Positions 18,395 through 28,530 are shown, numbered from the stretch's first letter. The stretch: 64,000 bases of DNA from an uncultured Acetobacteraceae bacterium (GCA_946476985.1 CAMKWS010000003.1:62001-126000), one strand, 5' to 3'. Translations and numbers: made by a program. The notes: a model not told the origin generated them from the sequence alone.

Positions 18395-20325
18395 CTAGAT
18401 CTCTCGGCTCCTTAACGCATCTACCTATCTCACTTCCTCAGAAACTACGCTGGTCTTTCAGCTTTTATGTAGGTGCCATTACCTGTATTTCTCTTGGCAT
18501 TTTGCCCTCTAAAGCACATGCGCAAAGCATGCCGCCTGCGCTTAATGTATCAGTCCCTGCGGCATCTACCCCAGCAGGCATCCCCAACACGGCACTTCCC
18601 TCAACACTAGGGCTATTTAATCATCATACTATTGGCACGTTGCCAGAAGATAACCTCTCATCTTCCACAACTATTCCTCCTACACACCCCACACCCGCTA
18701 CAACAACACCTCATCACGATACATCAACCACCCTGCAGGATCCTCTTGTCCTCCCCACACTGCGTGCTGTTGTGCTTCAACCTTCTGGGCAAACAGGCGC
18801 ACAGCAAAATATGCAACCAATCTCCTCCGCAGGGTTACGCCTTAGCCATGCACCTGGGCTTTACAAGATTATCCTCCCCTATATCGGAAAAGCCCTTACA
18901 TTTGAGCAAATGCACACCCTCATCGGGGCGATTGCTGTATTTTTTCGCGAGCATGGACGTGCCTTCATTAGTGTCACAGTCCCCCCACAAAAGGTTCATG
19001 CAGGTGTATTGCACATTGATATTTCAGAATACCATCTTGAACGCATCACCATTCATGGCAATACATGGACACCCAACTGGCAAATACGCCAAGCCAGTAC
19101 GCTTAAGCCTAACCAGCGCATGGCACTCACCGCCCTACAAACCGAACTCGACTGGCTTAATCTCAATCCCTTCCGCACCGCAGATCTCCTCTACCGCCCC
19201 GGAGCGCACCCCGGCAGTACAGATGTAGATATCCACATTACAGACCGCTTTCCCCTCTATGGCTATGCAGCTGTAAACAACCAAGCAGACCGCTCACTTG
19301 GGCGTCTTAATTGGTATGTAGGTGGCTCTTGGGGTAATGCGTTTGGGCTCGGCCATGTGCTGACCTACCAATTTAACCGCACCTTTATGAACCGGTTTGA
19401 TAACCATACAGCGAGCTGGACCATCCCTCTTATTGGCCATAACTCACTGCAAATTTTTGGCAATTACGCCCTTGCGAACCCCACAGCGAATATTCCTTAT
19501 CTCATCAACCGTGGACGCAGCAGTCAGGTCTCCATACGCTGGCTGCATATGTTCGACCATATCGCCATCAGCCGCAATATCGGCCTAGATAGCATGCTCC
19601 AGCTTGGCTTTGATTGGAAAAGAACACGCTCAGACCAGTTCTTCCATCGGCGAGCTATTAACCTCTCCCGGGCAGAAACAGCTCAATTTACCATCGGCTA
19701 TACCGGTTCTTTGCAAGACGCGTGGGGGCAAACACAAATTAACAACCAATTCTTCTACGGCCCCGGTGGCCTCACACCAGAAGACAAACGCCATAATTAC
19801 GAGGCTATCTTCCCTAAATCAGCTCCTAATTATGTTTATGATCGCCTCTCACTCACACGCACGCAGAACCTTCCTTACGGCTTCTCCTCCACCACGAAGG
19901 TCACCTTCCAACGGGCCTCTAAAAATTTGCTCTATAGTGAACAACTTATGATCGGCGGCATGGGTAATGCTCGTGGTTATTACGCCAATACATCTTTCGG
20001 GAGTAACGGAAACAGCTTTAGTGAAGAAATATTTACCCCTTCTTTCTCACTCCTAAAAACCGCCCACCTCCCCACACCAGGTCAAGCCGACAGCAACAAA
20101 ATAGGTGTTTTCTGGGATTGGGCAGATAACCGCCAAGTACACCACGTTGGCACAGGCGCCCGCGCTGCCACACTCTCAAGTGTCGGAGCAGACCTCACCA
20201 GCAGCATTAACCAATATATCAACATCACATTCGATGCTGGCGTACGCCTGAGACGTATCCATACCAATATGCTCGCCAACCGACGTGGTGCTTTTTGTGA
20301 CTTCCAATTCGTGGGCGGTTTTTAA
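18391..20325 (+). CDS. ShlB/FhaC/HecB-type two-partner secretion transporter (TpsB)
   Basis: A 644-residue outer-membrane Omp85-superfamily protein that would export a TpsA partner. It starts with GTG overlapping the upstream stop and has a signal peptide ending AHAQ near residue 45. A Pro/Thr-rich linker (about 50-130), two POTRA-like segments (about 150-300, including the block ITIHGNTW) and a beta-barrel to the end follow. The conserved lid-loop motif appears as GNARGYY near residue 527, and the C-terminal residue is Phe, as expected for BAM-inserted barrels. No large TpsA gene is in the window. An imperfect terminator follows. Confidence 0.9.
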   Translation: MTRSLGSLTHLPISLPQKLRWSFSFYVGAITCISLGILPSKAHAQSMPPALNVSVPAASTPAGIPNTALPSTLGLFNHHTIGTLPEDNLSSSTTIPPTHPTPATTTPHHDTSTTLQDPLVLPTLRAVVLQPSGQTGAQQNMQPISSAGLRLSHAPGLYKIILPYIGKALTFEQMHTLIGAIAVFFREHGRAFISVTVPPQKVHAGVLHIDISEYHLERITIHGNTWTPNWQIRQASTLKPNQRMALTALQTELDWLNLNPFRTADLLYRPGAHPGSTDVDIHITDRFPLYGYAAVNNQADRSLGRLNWYVGGSWGNAFGLGHVLTYQFNRTFMNRFDNHTASWTIPLIGHNSLQIFGNYALANPTANIPYLINRGRSSQVSIRWLHMFDHIAISRNIGLDSMLQLGFDWKRTRSDQFFHRRAINLSRAETAQFTIGYTGSLQDAWGQTQINNQFFYGPGGLTPEDKRHNYEAIFPKSAPNYVYDRLSLTRTQNLPYGFSSTTKVTFQRASKNLLYSEQLMIGGMGNARGYYANTSFGSNGNSFSEEIFTPSFSLLKTAHLPTPGQADSNKIGVFWDWADNRQVHHVGTGARAATLSSVGADLTSSINQYINITFDAGVRLRRIHTNMLANRRGAFCDFQFVGGF

Positions 20326-20340
20326 ACGGCCTCAATCCAA

Positions 20341-20377
20341 AAAAAGGGGAGCTACACCACATGCAGCCCCCCTCTTT
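20341..20377 (+). terminator. Terminator between tpsB and hemA
   Basis: AAAGGGGAGCT (from 20343) pairs with AGCCCCCCT (20365-20373) with one mismatch and an 11-base loop, followed by CTTT. An A-run on the left side would also serve hemA, which converges at 20402. Confidence 0.6.
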
Positions 20378-20401
20378 ATCGCATCACAATCTACTTAAAG
20401 A

Positions 20402-21607
20402 TTAAGCAGAGCGTGGCAGCTTTAGTTCAGTCCACAGCGTATCAAGCGCACTGATGAGAGACTTCAAGTCGTCTTCTGTATGCAGCGGCCCTGGTGTTAG
20501 GCGCAGACGTTCTGTCCCGCGGGGAACAGTTGGATAATTGATCGGCTGAAGATAATGGCCAAACCGCTTGAGAAGCGTATCTGTCAATTCACGACATAAA
20601 GCCGCATCCCCCACCATAACCGGAGTGATATGAGATTCCGCCTTCATGTAAGGGATCTTCACCTCATCCAGCTTCTGTCGCAAAGCGGCAACTGCCTGCC
20701 TCTGCCCCTTACGCTCCGCATCACTCTTCCGCAAATGCCGCACACTTGCCAACACGCCAGCAGCGATCATCGGCGGCAGAGAGGTTGAAAAGATAAAGCC
20801 GGAACCGAAGGACCGCACAAAATCGCAAAGTGCGGCGGATGCTGCAATATAGCCCCCAACCACCCCATAGGCCTTGCCGAGTGTCCCCTCGATGACGGTA
20901 AGCCGATGTTCAATCCCGCGTTCTTGGGCCACACCACCACCTTGTGGGCCATACATACCCACAGCATGAACCTCATCCAAATAGGTCATGGCGTTATATT
21001 TATCTGCCAGATCGCAGATTTCTTCGATTGGTGCGATATCGCCATTCATGGAATAGACAGATTCAAACGCCACAATCTTTGGAGCATCTAGTGGAAGTTC
21101 TTTGAGCTTCGCTTCTAAGTCTTCCAGATCATTATGCTTAAAGATCCGCTTCTCTGCACGAGAATGGCGAATACCTTCAATCATTGAGGCATGGTTCAAC
21201 TCATCCGACACAACCACACAGCCAGGAAGACGAGCCGCAAGAGTGCCCAATGTTACCCAGTTTGAAAGGTACCCAGAGTTAAATAGCAATGCACTTTCTT
21301 TGCCGTGCAGCTCCGCTAATTCTTTTTCCAAGCTCACATGATAGTGATTAGTCCCGGAGATATTACGTGTCCCACCAGCACCTGCACCGCTTTCATCAAG
21401 CGATTTATGCATTGCGGCAAGCACGTCCGGCTGCTGGCCCATACCTAAATAGTCATTAGAGCACCACACAGTCACATCCCGGCCTACACCATGGTGAAAC
21501 GCCTTAGGAAACTTGCCTGCGTGCCGCTCAAGCTCAGCAAAATAACGGTAGCTTCCATCAGCATGTAAGCCATCTAATGCTTTTTGGAACAGGGTGTCAT
21601 AATTCAT
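20402..21607 (-). CDS. hemA: 5-aminolevulinate synthase
   Basis: A 401-residue PLP enzyme condensing glycine and succinyl-CoA to 5-aminolevulinate (Shemin pathway), the first step of tetrapyrrole synthesis in alphaproteobacteria. The start block [11 protein letters not shown], the glycine-rich [17 protein letters not shown], the Asp of [12 protein letters not shown] and the PLP lysine in [14 protein letters not shown] (near residue 245) are all present. The ATG at 21607 is preferred because GAGGAG lies 10 bases upstream; an ATG at 21634 would add nine residues that family members lack. Heme made here would feed the Ccm system also encoded in the window. Confidence 0.96.
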   Translation of the reverse strand: MNYDTLFQKALDGLHADGSYRYFAELERHAGKFPKAFHHGVGRDVTVWCSNDYLGMGQQPDVLAAMHKSLDESGAGAGGTRNISGTNHYHVSLEKELAELHGKESALLFNSGYLSNWVTLGTLAARLPGCVVVSDELNHASMIEGIRHSRAEKRIFKHNDLEDLEAKLKELPLDAPKIVAFESVYSMNGDIAPIEEICDLADKYNAMTYLDEVHAVGMYGPQGGGVAQERGIEHRLTVIEGTLGKAYGVVGGYIAASAALCDFVRSFGSGFIFSTSLPPMIAAGVLASVRHLRKSDAERKGQRQAVAALRQKLDEVKIPYMKAESHITPVMVGDAALCRELTDTLLKRFGHYLQPINYPTVPRGTERLRLTPGPLHTEDDLKSLISALDTLWTELKLPRSA

Positions 21608-21811
21608 AATATATGCTCTCCTCAGTCCGTCCAATCTATGTGTTGAACATCAGAAAGCAAGGAATAAACACAGATATAGGTGAAAACATCACTAGCAATA
21701 ACTTGAAAAAGGGACAAAAATACTACAGTTTTCATTCTACTAATATCGTCCCAACATACTATATCCCCCCTCCCCTAGCGCATCTCTTGCCGCTGTTTGC
21801 GAAGGCTTTAT

Positions 21812-23047
21812 TTGTCCGTGTCCACTAGGTCATCTACCCCTTCCTTCAAGGCATTACTGCCTTTCTGGCGTGTTACGCTCGCTGCCTTTTCTGGCTGGTT
21901 TTTGGATGCTTTTGACCAAACCACCCTCATGTTCACCCTTCCCGACATCGCACGGGACTTCGGCTGCACATTAAGCGCATTAAGCAGTGTCTTTCTCGCA
22001 CAAGCTATTGGCCGCGCTGTTGGCAATACCAGCTGGGGATGGCTCTCCGACCATTTCGGGAGAAAACCTGCCTTCACACTTGGGGTACTATTTTTCGCAA
22101 TTTTTGCAGCATGCTCAGGCCTATCTCACAGCATTACCAGCCTGCTCCTCATCCAATTTTTCTTCGGTATCGGTTTTGGTGGAGAGTGGACTGCCTCCGC
22201 GACATTATTAATGGAAAGCACACCCGCTCCCCTACGCCCTCTGGCATCAGCAATTATGATGTCTGGTTACGAAATTGGCTATATGGCAGCCGCAGGTGCG
22301 CAAGCCCTCATCCTCCCACATCATAGCTGGCGAATTCTCTTCTTTATTGGCCTACTTCCTGCGCTCTTAAGCCTCTTTATTCGCCTTGGCGTACCCGAAA
22401 GTCCCCTTTGGCTGGCCCGGCGCAAAGAACACGCACAACAGCACATAACAACAGCATCAAGGGCCCCTCAGCATGAGGAGAAATGGAGCGGAGCAGCTAT
22501 CCAAGCTGTGGTCTTTATGTGCTTTCTCGAGTTCCAAAAAGCAGCGTTATATACATTCTACCCCACTATCTTACGAGATCATCACCATCTCTCACCACAG
22601 CTTATTTTCTGGCCCGTCTCTCTCTACTGCCTCGGCTCATTTAGCGGAAAGATAGTCTGCGGCAATTTAGCCACCCGCTTTGGGAATATCCGCGTTATTC
22701 AATGCGCCTTAATCGCCGTATCTATCCTCATCTGGCCATTCCTCAACGCTGGCCCGTGGATCATACTGCTCGGCTCATCTTTCCTCATCGGGGCAGCATC
22801 TTCTGGCATCTATGCCCTCGTGCCGCATTATCTCTCACAGCGCTTTCCCGCCCATCGCCGTAGCTTTGGGATGGGACTAAGCTATGCTGTCGGCTCACTA
22901 GGCCAAGGTGTTGCAGGGCGTGTTGTGCCGTGGCTTAGCCCTATCATGACAAGCCTTCCTCTTGCCGCAACAGGCTGCGTCCTCGGCGGAGGGCTTTTTA
23001 CCCTCGCCGTTACCACTATACGCACAAAATATAAGCCACGTTTTTAA
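21812..23047 (+). CDS. MFS transporter, sialate/lactate (SHS)-like
   Basis: A 12-segment major facilitator protein of about 411 residues. GWFLDAFDQTTLMFTLPDIA near the N-terminus and GWLSDHFGRKPA in the loop after segment 2 resemble the sialate:H+ symporter and related organic-acid subfamilies, which carry monocarboxylates or aromatic acids. GIGFGGEW in segment 4 supports this. The substrate cannot be read from the sequence. The start is uncertain: TTG at 21812 has GAAGG 6-7 bases upstream, with TTG at 21797 and GTG at 21818 as alternatives. It is transcribed divergently from hemA. Confidence 0.85.
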   Translation: MSVSTRSSTPSFKALLPFWRVTLAAFSGWFLDAFDQTTLMFTLPDIARDFGCTLSALSSVFLAQAIGRAVGNTSWGWLSDHFGRKPAFTLGVLFFAIFAACSGLSHSITSLLLIQFFFGIGFGGEWTASATLLMESTPAPLRPLASAIMMSGYEIGYMAAAGAQALILPHHSWRILFFIGLLPALLSLFIRLGVPESPLWLARRKEHAQQHITTASRAPQHEEKWSGAAIQAVVFMCFLEFQKAALYTFYPTILRDHHHLSPQLIFWPVSLYCLGSFSGKIVCGNLATRFGNIRVIQCALIAVSILIWPFLNAGPWIILLGSSFLIGAASSGIYALVPHYLSQRFPAHRRSFGMGLSYAVGSLGQGVAGRVVPWLSPIMTSLPLAATGCVLGGGLFTLAVTTIRTKYKPRF

Positions 23048-23072
23048 ACTAGGCTCTAAAACCTCTTCTAGC

Positions 23073-24728
23073 TTAGAGGCTCTTTACCAGCCATTCAGCA
23101 ACGCGGATGCCATCAATCCCCGCAGATAAAATTCCCCCGGCATAGCCAGCGCCTTCACCTGCGGGGAACAGACCATATAACGCAGGACTATAGCCCGCTT
23201 CATTACGTGCAATCCGTAATGGAGAGGAGGTTCGGGTTTCCACACCGGTCATCACAGCATCTTCCATGCTGTATCCTTTAATCTTCCGCTCAAACCGTGG
23301 AAGTGCCTCTCGAATGGACGCCACAACGAAATCCGGCAAACATGCAGAGAGATCTGTCGGCGTAACACCCGGCTGATAAGACGGCACAACATCGCCCAAT
23401 GACGTCGAAGCACGCCCAGCGAGGAAATCCCCCACTTTTTGAGCAGGTGCACGGTAATCCCCACCACCAGCGATAAAGGCAGCTTTCTCCCATTGGCGTT
23501 GGAAGGCAATCCCCGCTAGCGGCTCATTGGGGAAGTCCACACCCGGGCGTACCTCAACCACAATCCCGCTATTAGCATTACGCTCTGCACGGGAATATTG
23601 GCTCATACCATTGGTCACAACCTGCTCAGCCTCAGAGGTTGCTGCCACAACTTGGCCACCAGGACACATGCAGAAAGAGTACACACCCCGCCCCGTACTC
23701 GCGTGATGGACAAGTTTATAATCCGCTGCACCTAGCAAAGGATGCCCCGCTTGCGGCCCAAACCGAGCCGTATCAATAATAGATTGAGGATGTTCAATCC
23801 GCACACCAATAGAGAACGGCTTTGCCTGCATCGGCACACCCATCTCATGCAGCATCGCAAATGTATCCCGTGCAGAATGGCCCACAGCCAACACTACATG
23901 CTCTGCGGGTAAAACCTCCCCTGTAGAAAGCTTCACCCCCGTAATACGCCGAGCTGCACAACTTTCCCCTACCTGTTCCGGATCAACTGGAGCCGTTTCA
24001 ATCCCTTCCAGGCGTGTTTCAAACCTATACTCCCCACCAAGAGCCTCTATTTGCGCACGTAGGGACTGTACAACCGTAACAAGACGAAAAGTGCCAATAT
24101 GAGGTTTAGAAAGATAAAGAATTTCCTCCGGCGCACCCGCTTTGACAAATTCTTCTAAAACCTTCCGCCCCAAATAACGGGGATCAGACACGCCAGAATA
24201 TAATTTGCCGTCTGAAAAGGTGCCCGCACCACCTTCACCAAACTGCACATTACTTTCTGCCGTAAATTGAGACTTCCGCCATAGGGCAAATGTATCTGCT
24301 GTGCGCTGCTTTACCGCACGGCCTCGCTCAATAATAATCGGCCTTAAACCCGCTTGAGCTAGCACTAACGCCGCCATAAGACCGCACGGCCCCGCCCCAA
24401 CCACAACGGGGCGAGCATGCTCACCTCCCGCTTTTACTGATACAGTGGGAGGTACCCAGCGCATATCTGGCGTAGGGCGCACATGCTGATCACCCTCTAG
24501 GCGTTGCAGCACGTTCGCTGCATCTTCCACATGACAATCCACTGTATATACAAGCTGGATATTCCCACGGCGGCGTGCATCATGACCACGACGAAAGATG
24601 ATAAATTCTTTTAGAGAATCTTCTCTCACACCAAGCCGTGCCACAATAGCACAGCGCAGCTCTGCCTCTGTATGGTCAAGAGGAAGCGAAAGATTACTAA
24701 GACGGATCATGGATGGAAGCGCTATCAT
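23073..24728 (-). CDS. COG2509-type FAD-dependent dehydrogenase
   Basis: A 551-residue soluble flavoprotein. A small N-terminal domain (about 1-100) has the block EFIIFRRGHDARRRGNI. The FAD-binding Rossmann motif VVVGAGPCGLMAALVLAQAG follows, and the C-terminal dinucleotide motif LFPAGEGAGYAGGILSAGIDG ends the protein. FGEGGAGTFSDGKLYS is a hallmark of the COG2509 uncharacterised dehydrogenases. Its substrate is unknown. The ATG at 24728 has AAAGGA 7-8 bases upstream and is preferred over 24755. It is divergent from the CDF exporter, with a palindrome between them. Confidence 0.9.
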   Translation of the reverse strand: MIALPSMIRLSNLSLPLDHTEAELRCAIVARLGVREDSLKEFIIFRRGHDARRRGNIQLVYTVDCHVEDAANVLQRLEGDQHVRPTPDMRWVPPTVSVKAGGEHARPVVVGAGPCGLMAALVLAQAGLRPIIIERGRAVKQRTADTFALWRKSQFTAESNVQFGEGGAGTFSDGKLYSGVSDPRYLGRKVLEEFVKAGAPEEILYLSKPHIGTFRLVTVVQSLRAQIEALGGEYRFETRLEGIETAPVDPEQVGESCAARRITGVKLSTGEVLPAEHVVLAVGHSARDTFAMLHEMGVPMQAKPFSIGVRIEHPQSIIDTARFGPQAGHPLLGAADYKLVHHASTGRGVYSFCMCPGGQVVAATSEAEQVVTNGMSQYSRAERNANSGIVVEVRPGVDFPNEPLAGIAFQRQWEKAAFIAGGGDYRAPAQKVGDFLAGRASTSLGDVVPSYQPGVTPTDLSACLPDFVVASIREALPRFERKIKGYSMEDAVMTGVETRTSSPLRIARNEAGYSPALYGLFPAGEGAGYAGGILSAGIDGIRVAEWLVKSL

Positions 24729-24766
24729 AACGCGTTCCTTTAAAGCGAGTGACATAACTCATGCAA

Positions 24767-24787
24767 GTTGTATCACTCTGATATAAC
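24767..24787. promoter_or_regulatory. Palindromic operator-like site between the COG2509 gene and the CDF exporter
   Basis: GTTGTATCA, three bases (CTC), then TGATATAAC: 8 of 9 positions are symmetric, and the remaining pair is G/T. It lies in the 169 bp divergent spacer. The shape suits a dimeric repressor, for example a metal sensor controlling the zinc exporter. No regulator is encoded nearby. Confidence 0.4.
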
Positions 24788-24897
24788 TGCAACAGCATTT
24801 TGGAAAATGATTAAAAACAATAAAAATGATGGAAAGAAGACCAACTCACCCTATATTGACCACATATTTTCTTACCCGTGCCTATTAGGACAACACG

Positions 24898-26007
24898 ATG
24901 CGTGAAACGCCCAAACATATGCACACCCATACAAACGGCACGACGTCCCACAAGGAAACATCCTGCCACGATCACCCTGCTCACGAGGCTCATCATCATA
25001 GTCACCACCATCATCATGGTCATTCCCATGGGCACGACCATCATGGCCATGTGCATGCTCCAGCATCTTTTGGAGTGGTGTTCCTTATCTCTATCCTTAT
25101 TAATAGTGCCTATATTGTGGGCGAAGTTAGTTGGGGCATTTTCAGCCACTCCATCTCACTCCTAGCAGATGCCGGACATAATCTTTCTGATGTCCTAGGC
25201 CTTTTAGCTGCGTGGGGAGCCCAAGCTCTGGCGAAGCGCTCTCCTTCCTCACGTTTTACTTATGGGCTTAAACGCGCCACAATCTTAACAGCTCTTGCCA
25301 ACGCCACGATCCTCCTTCTCGTTACTGGAGGCATCATTTGGGAAGCTATTTGGCACCTTCTCTACCCAGAAACCGTGCATGGACAAGCCGTAAGCATCGT
25401 TGCCTTTGTCGGTATCCTCATTAATGGTGGGACAGCCCTATTACTCATGCGTGGAGCTGACCACGACCTCAATATGCGCGGGGCTTTCCTCCATATGGCC
25501 TCTGATGCCCTTATGGCATTAGGTGTCGTCATCGCTGGAGGAATCATTACCTATACGGGCTTCTCCATCATCGACCCTCTCACAAGCCTAGTCGTCTCGG
25601 CTCTCATCATCTGGGGGACATGGTCTCTACTAACTCATGCACTCGGCCTCGCTTTAGATGGCGTGCCACGGGCTATTGATCCTGCAAAAGTCGAAAAGGC
25701 ACTCCGCGATCTGCCTGAGATCGCTGATCTACACCATCTCCATATTTGGCCGATCAGTACCACAGAAACGGCTCTAACCGTTCACCTCGTTTTAACCCCA
25801 TTTGCAAAGGAATGCAGCCTCCACCAAGCACAAGAGCACACATCTACTTTGCTGGCGCGTGCAACGAACCTTTTACAAAGCCAGTTCTCTATTGGGCATC
25901 CTACATTCCAAATAGAAACCATGGCCCCTCATAGCTGTGCCATGCCTGCTTGTGCTGGAGATAAAGCCGCCTTAAACACACATACCCACGCACACATTCA
26001 CTCCTAA
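24898..26007 (+). CDS. Cation diffusion facilitator with His-rich N-terminus (CzcD/ZnT-like)
   Basis: A 369-residue metal/proton antiporter, probably exporting zinc. Residues 8-55 contain more than 20 histidines, mostly in HHH and HGHSHGHDHHGH runs, which resemble the cytoplasmic His loop of ZnT proteins. Six membrane segments follow, with metal-site motifs ADAGHNLSD in segment 2 and HMASD in segment 5. A cytoplasmic C-terminal domain and a short second His/Cys tail (HSCAMPAC; THTHAHIHS) end the protein. AGGA precedes the ATG. It is followed 26 bp later by a second CDF gene. Confidence 0.93.
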   Translation: MRETPKHMHTHTNGTTSHKETSCHDHPAHEAHHHSHHHHHGHSHGHDHHGHVHAPASFGVVFLISILINSAYIVGEVSWGIFSHSISLLADAGHNLSDVLGLLAAWGAQALAKRSPSSRFTYGLKRATILTALANATILLLVTGGIIWEAIWHLLYPETVHGQAVSIVAFVGILINGGTALLLMRGADHDLNMRGAFLHMASDALMALGVVIAGGIITYTGFSIIDPLTSLVVSALIIWGTWSLLTHALGLALDGVPRAIDPAKVEKALRDLPEIADLHHLHIWPISTTETALTVHLVLTPFAKECSLHQAQEHTSTLLARATNLLQSQFSIGHPTFQIETMAPHSCAMPACAGDKAALNTHTHAHIHS

Positions 26008-26033
26008 CCCCACCGATTAAGAGCCGCCTCGCT

Positions 26034-26978
26034 ATGCCGACCGATTCTGACGACATTAAAGAAGATCTCCCGACCACACCACTCCGCTTACATGTGGCGC
26101 GGCTCTCTATCCTTGTCAGCCTCGTTGTCTTAACTGTTAAAACCAGCGCATGGCTCATTTCTGGCTCAGACGCTCTGCTATCTGATGCTATTGAAACGAT
26201 TCTCAATGTACTCGCCGCTATAGGCACCCTCTGGGCCGTGGCCTTTGCTGCACGCCCCGCAGATGACAACCACCCTTACGGCCATGGCAAAGCAGAATAT
26301 GTATGGGCCGTCATCGAAGGCGTATTGGTGGTTCTGACCGCTCTCGTCATCTTTGCCATTGCGGGGCACGATGCTCTACATCCCCACGCCCCCACAGCCC
26401 CTATCTCTGGAGCGTTACTGAACGCCTCTGCAGGTGTCATTAACCTTATATGGGCCATTATTTTGCGGCGCATGGGCAAAAAGCAGCACTCTCAGGCCCT
26501 CCTCTCCGCAGGGGACCATGTAATGTCTGATGTCTGGGCCAGTGTTGCCTTACTTATTGGCGTCTGTTTAATCCCCATCCTACATTGGCCATGGCTTGAC
26601 CCACTCCTCTCCGCTTTAGTTGCCCTTAATGTCTTATGGACAGGCTTTGGCATGATGCGCCATTCTATGACCGGCCTGCTAGATGAGGCGCCACCTCCCG
26701 CTCTGATCAACAAAGTTGGTGAAGCCATCACACAATCCGGCCAAGGCGCATTAGAAGCACATGACTTGCGCATGCGCCGTGTTGGAGCACTTTATTTTGT
26801 CGAATTCCATCTCATCGTTCCTGATGCCATGCGTGTTACCGATGCACACGACATTTGCGACCGTATCGAAACTGCCATTCGTGCCGTTTTAGGCCGCTCC
26901 TCCATTCATATTCATGTAGAGCCGGAAGACCTCGCCAAGCGCCACAAGCCCGGCGCAAGCGGCGTGCTCGTCATGTAA
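26034..26978 (+). CDS. Cation diffusion facilitator, FieF/MamB-like
   Basis: A 314-residue CDF transporter lacking the His-rich loop of its neighbour. HPYGHGKAEY after segment 2 is typical of the FieF/MamB group, and metal-site residues are LLSDAIET in segment 2 and HVMSD in segment 5. The C-terminal cytoplasmic domain has HDLRMRRVGALYFVEFHL. Likely substrates are Zn2+, Fe2+ or Mn2+; the sequence does not settle which. It is in tandem with the previous CDF gene, so the cell appears to have two export routes under shared control. Confidence 0.92.
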   Translation: MPTDSDDIKEDLPTTPLRLHVARLSILVSLVVLTVKTSAWLISGSDALLSDAIETILNVLAAIGTLWAVAFAARPADDNHPYGHGKAEYVWAVIEGVLVVLTALVIFAIAGHDALHPHAPTAPISGALLNASAGVINLIWAIILRRMGKKQHSQALLSAGDHVMSDVWASVALLIGVCLIPILHWPWLDPLLSALVALNVLWTGFGMMRHSMTGLLDEAPPPALINKVGEAITQSGQGALEAHDLRMRRVGALYFVEFHLIVPDAMRVTDAHDICDRIETAIRAVLGRSSIHIHVEPEDLAKRHKPGASGVLVM

Positions 26979-27097
26979 CTTGCGTGCCACATATGTGCCA
27001 CAAATAACCTTCCCCCCTTGACCGACACGCTCAACGGGTCTGAAACAAGTCTTAAAGATGCCCTTTCTTCCATGACCGTGACGGACACCCCCGATAC

Positions 27098-28504
27098 GTG
27101 ACTGATTCTACCCCCACCCCCGCAACGCCGCGCTCCCCTCATGCTATGAGGCGGCGTAATCGTATTACGCAATTTCGCCGCTCAGCACGCACGCATACAA
27201 CACATTGGCGGCGATCACTCGTCTGCTGGGCAGGGGCTATTACCGTTGGCATTGCAGCATGGCTTTTTGCGCGAGCAGCTGATTATGCAAGCTCTCTATG
27301 TTTAAGCATCAGTAAGCTCGACCCATGGGCGATGCTCGTCATCACCCCATGCGGGTTAGCACTCTCTATGTGGTTAACAAAGCGCTTCTTCCCCGGGGCA
27401 CAAGGCTCCGGCATCCCACAAGCAATCGCCACATTGCATATTGAAGATTTCTCCCTCGTTAATCGCATCCTCTCTCTCCGCATTGCGATCGGGAAAATTT
27501 TCATGACAACATTAGGTCTCCTCTGCGGGGCCTCCATTGGTCGTGAAGGCCCCACAGTGCAGGTCGGTGCGGCAATTATGCACGCTTATTCCCGCTTTCT
27601 AGGCCATGCCAACGTCTCTGCCCGTCGCAGTATGATACTCGCAGGTGGGGCAGCTGGCGTTGCTGCTGCATTTAATACCCCACTCGCCGGAATTGTCTTT
27701 GCGATTGAAGAACTCGCAAGCTCCTTTCAGCAACGGGCCTCCGGCGTGACCCTTACAGGAGTTGTTTTGGCCGGGGTCACCGCTATCGTTCTAGTTGGAG
27801 GAAACTATACCTATTTTGGCCACACCTCAGTTGATGTCCCCATTGGAACAGCGTGGATGGCCGTACTCACATGCGGTATTTTAGGCGGTTTTAGTGGTGG
27901 AGCCTTTTCAGCCATTCTTATGCGTGTTGGCAAGGGCTTACCTAGCTTTATGGGGCGCATCCAAAAGCAAAAACCTATCTTTTATACAGCCCTCTGCGGC
28001 GTTATCATCGCCCTTCTCGGCATTGCCAGCCATGGCGATACTTATGGTACGGGTTACATTCAGGCTCACACGCTAGTTGATGGCTCCCGCCAACCTCATA
28101 TCTCTTATTTCCTAATGAAATATGCCGCCAGCATTGTCTCTTATTGCTCCGGCATCCCTGGCGGCCTGTTCGCTCCCTCTCTCTCTATTGGCGCCTCCAT
28201 GGGCGGCTGCATCTCACAATTCCTACCGGGTACAGCACCAGGAGCGGTCGTTCTGCTCGGTATGGTGGGATATTTTTCAGGAGTTGTGCAATCTCCCCTT
28301 ACAGCCACCGTTATTGTGATGGAAATGTGCGATAATCAGCAAATTACACTTGCACTTCTCGCAACATCATTCCTTGCTTTTGGTGTCTCCAAAATGATCT
28401 CCTCCCATTCTCTCTACGGGAAATTAGCAGATCAATTCTTAGCCACGCAGGAAACTTATCTACAAAAAGAACATAATAAGAACCGACACCCCCCGGCCTC
28501 TTAA
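27098..28504 (+). CDS. ClC family chloride channel/exchanger
   Basis: A 468-residue ClC protein. The anion-coordinating motifs GSGIPQ (103-108), GREGPTVQ (148-155) and GIPGGLFAPSL are all present. The external gating glutamate is E150, and an EE pair in FAIEEL matches the internal proton glutamate of E. coli ClC-ec1. H+/Cl- exchange is therefore more likely than a passive channel. The N-terminal 40 residues are basic and cytoplasmic. The start is GTG with a weak SD; an ATG at 27146 is possible. It is 119 bp after the second CDF gene on the same strand. Confidence 0.93.
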   Translation: MTDSTPTPATPRSPHAMRRRNRITQFRRSARTHTTHWRRSLVCWAGAITVGIAAWLFARAADYASSLCLSISKLDPWAMLVITPCGLALSMWLTKRFFPGAQGSGIPQAIATLHIEDFSLVNRILSLRIAIGKIFMTTLGLLCGASIGREGPTVQVGAAIMHAYSRFLGHANVSARRSMILAGGAAGVAAAFNTPLAGIVFAIEELASSFQQRASGVTLTGVVLAGVTAIVLVGGNYTYFGHTSVDVPIGTAWMAVLTCGILGGFSGGAFSAILMRVGKGLPSFMGRIQKQKPIFYTALCGVIIALLGIASHGDTYGTGYIQAHTLVDGSRQPHISYFLMKYAASIVSYCSGIPGGLFAPSLSIGASMGGCISQFLPGTAPGAVVLLGMVGYFSGVVQSPLTATVIVMEMCDNQQITLALLATSFLAFGVSKMISSHSLYGKLADQFLATQETYLQKEHNKNRHPPAS

Positions 28505-28530
28505 ATATACTCGTAAAAATCAATACCCCA

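Noticed and set aside
18632-19228. 198-codon frame overlapping tpsB in another phase
   Set aside because: The tpsB frame carries the POTRA and barrel signatures; this frame has no pattern.
23048-23072. Terminator between the MFS and COG2509 genes
   Set aside because: Only a 5-bp CCTCT/AGAGG stem that intrudes into the COG2509 stop region; too weak to call.
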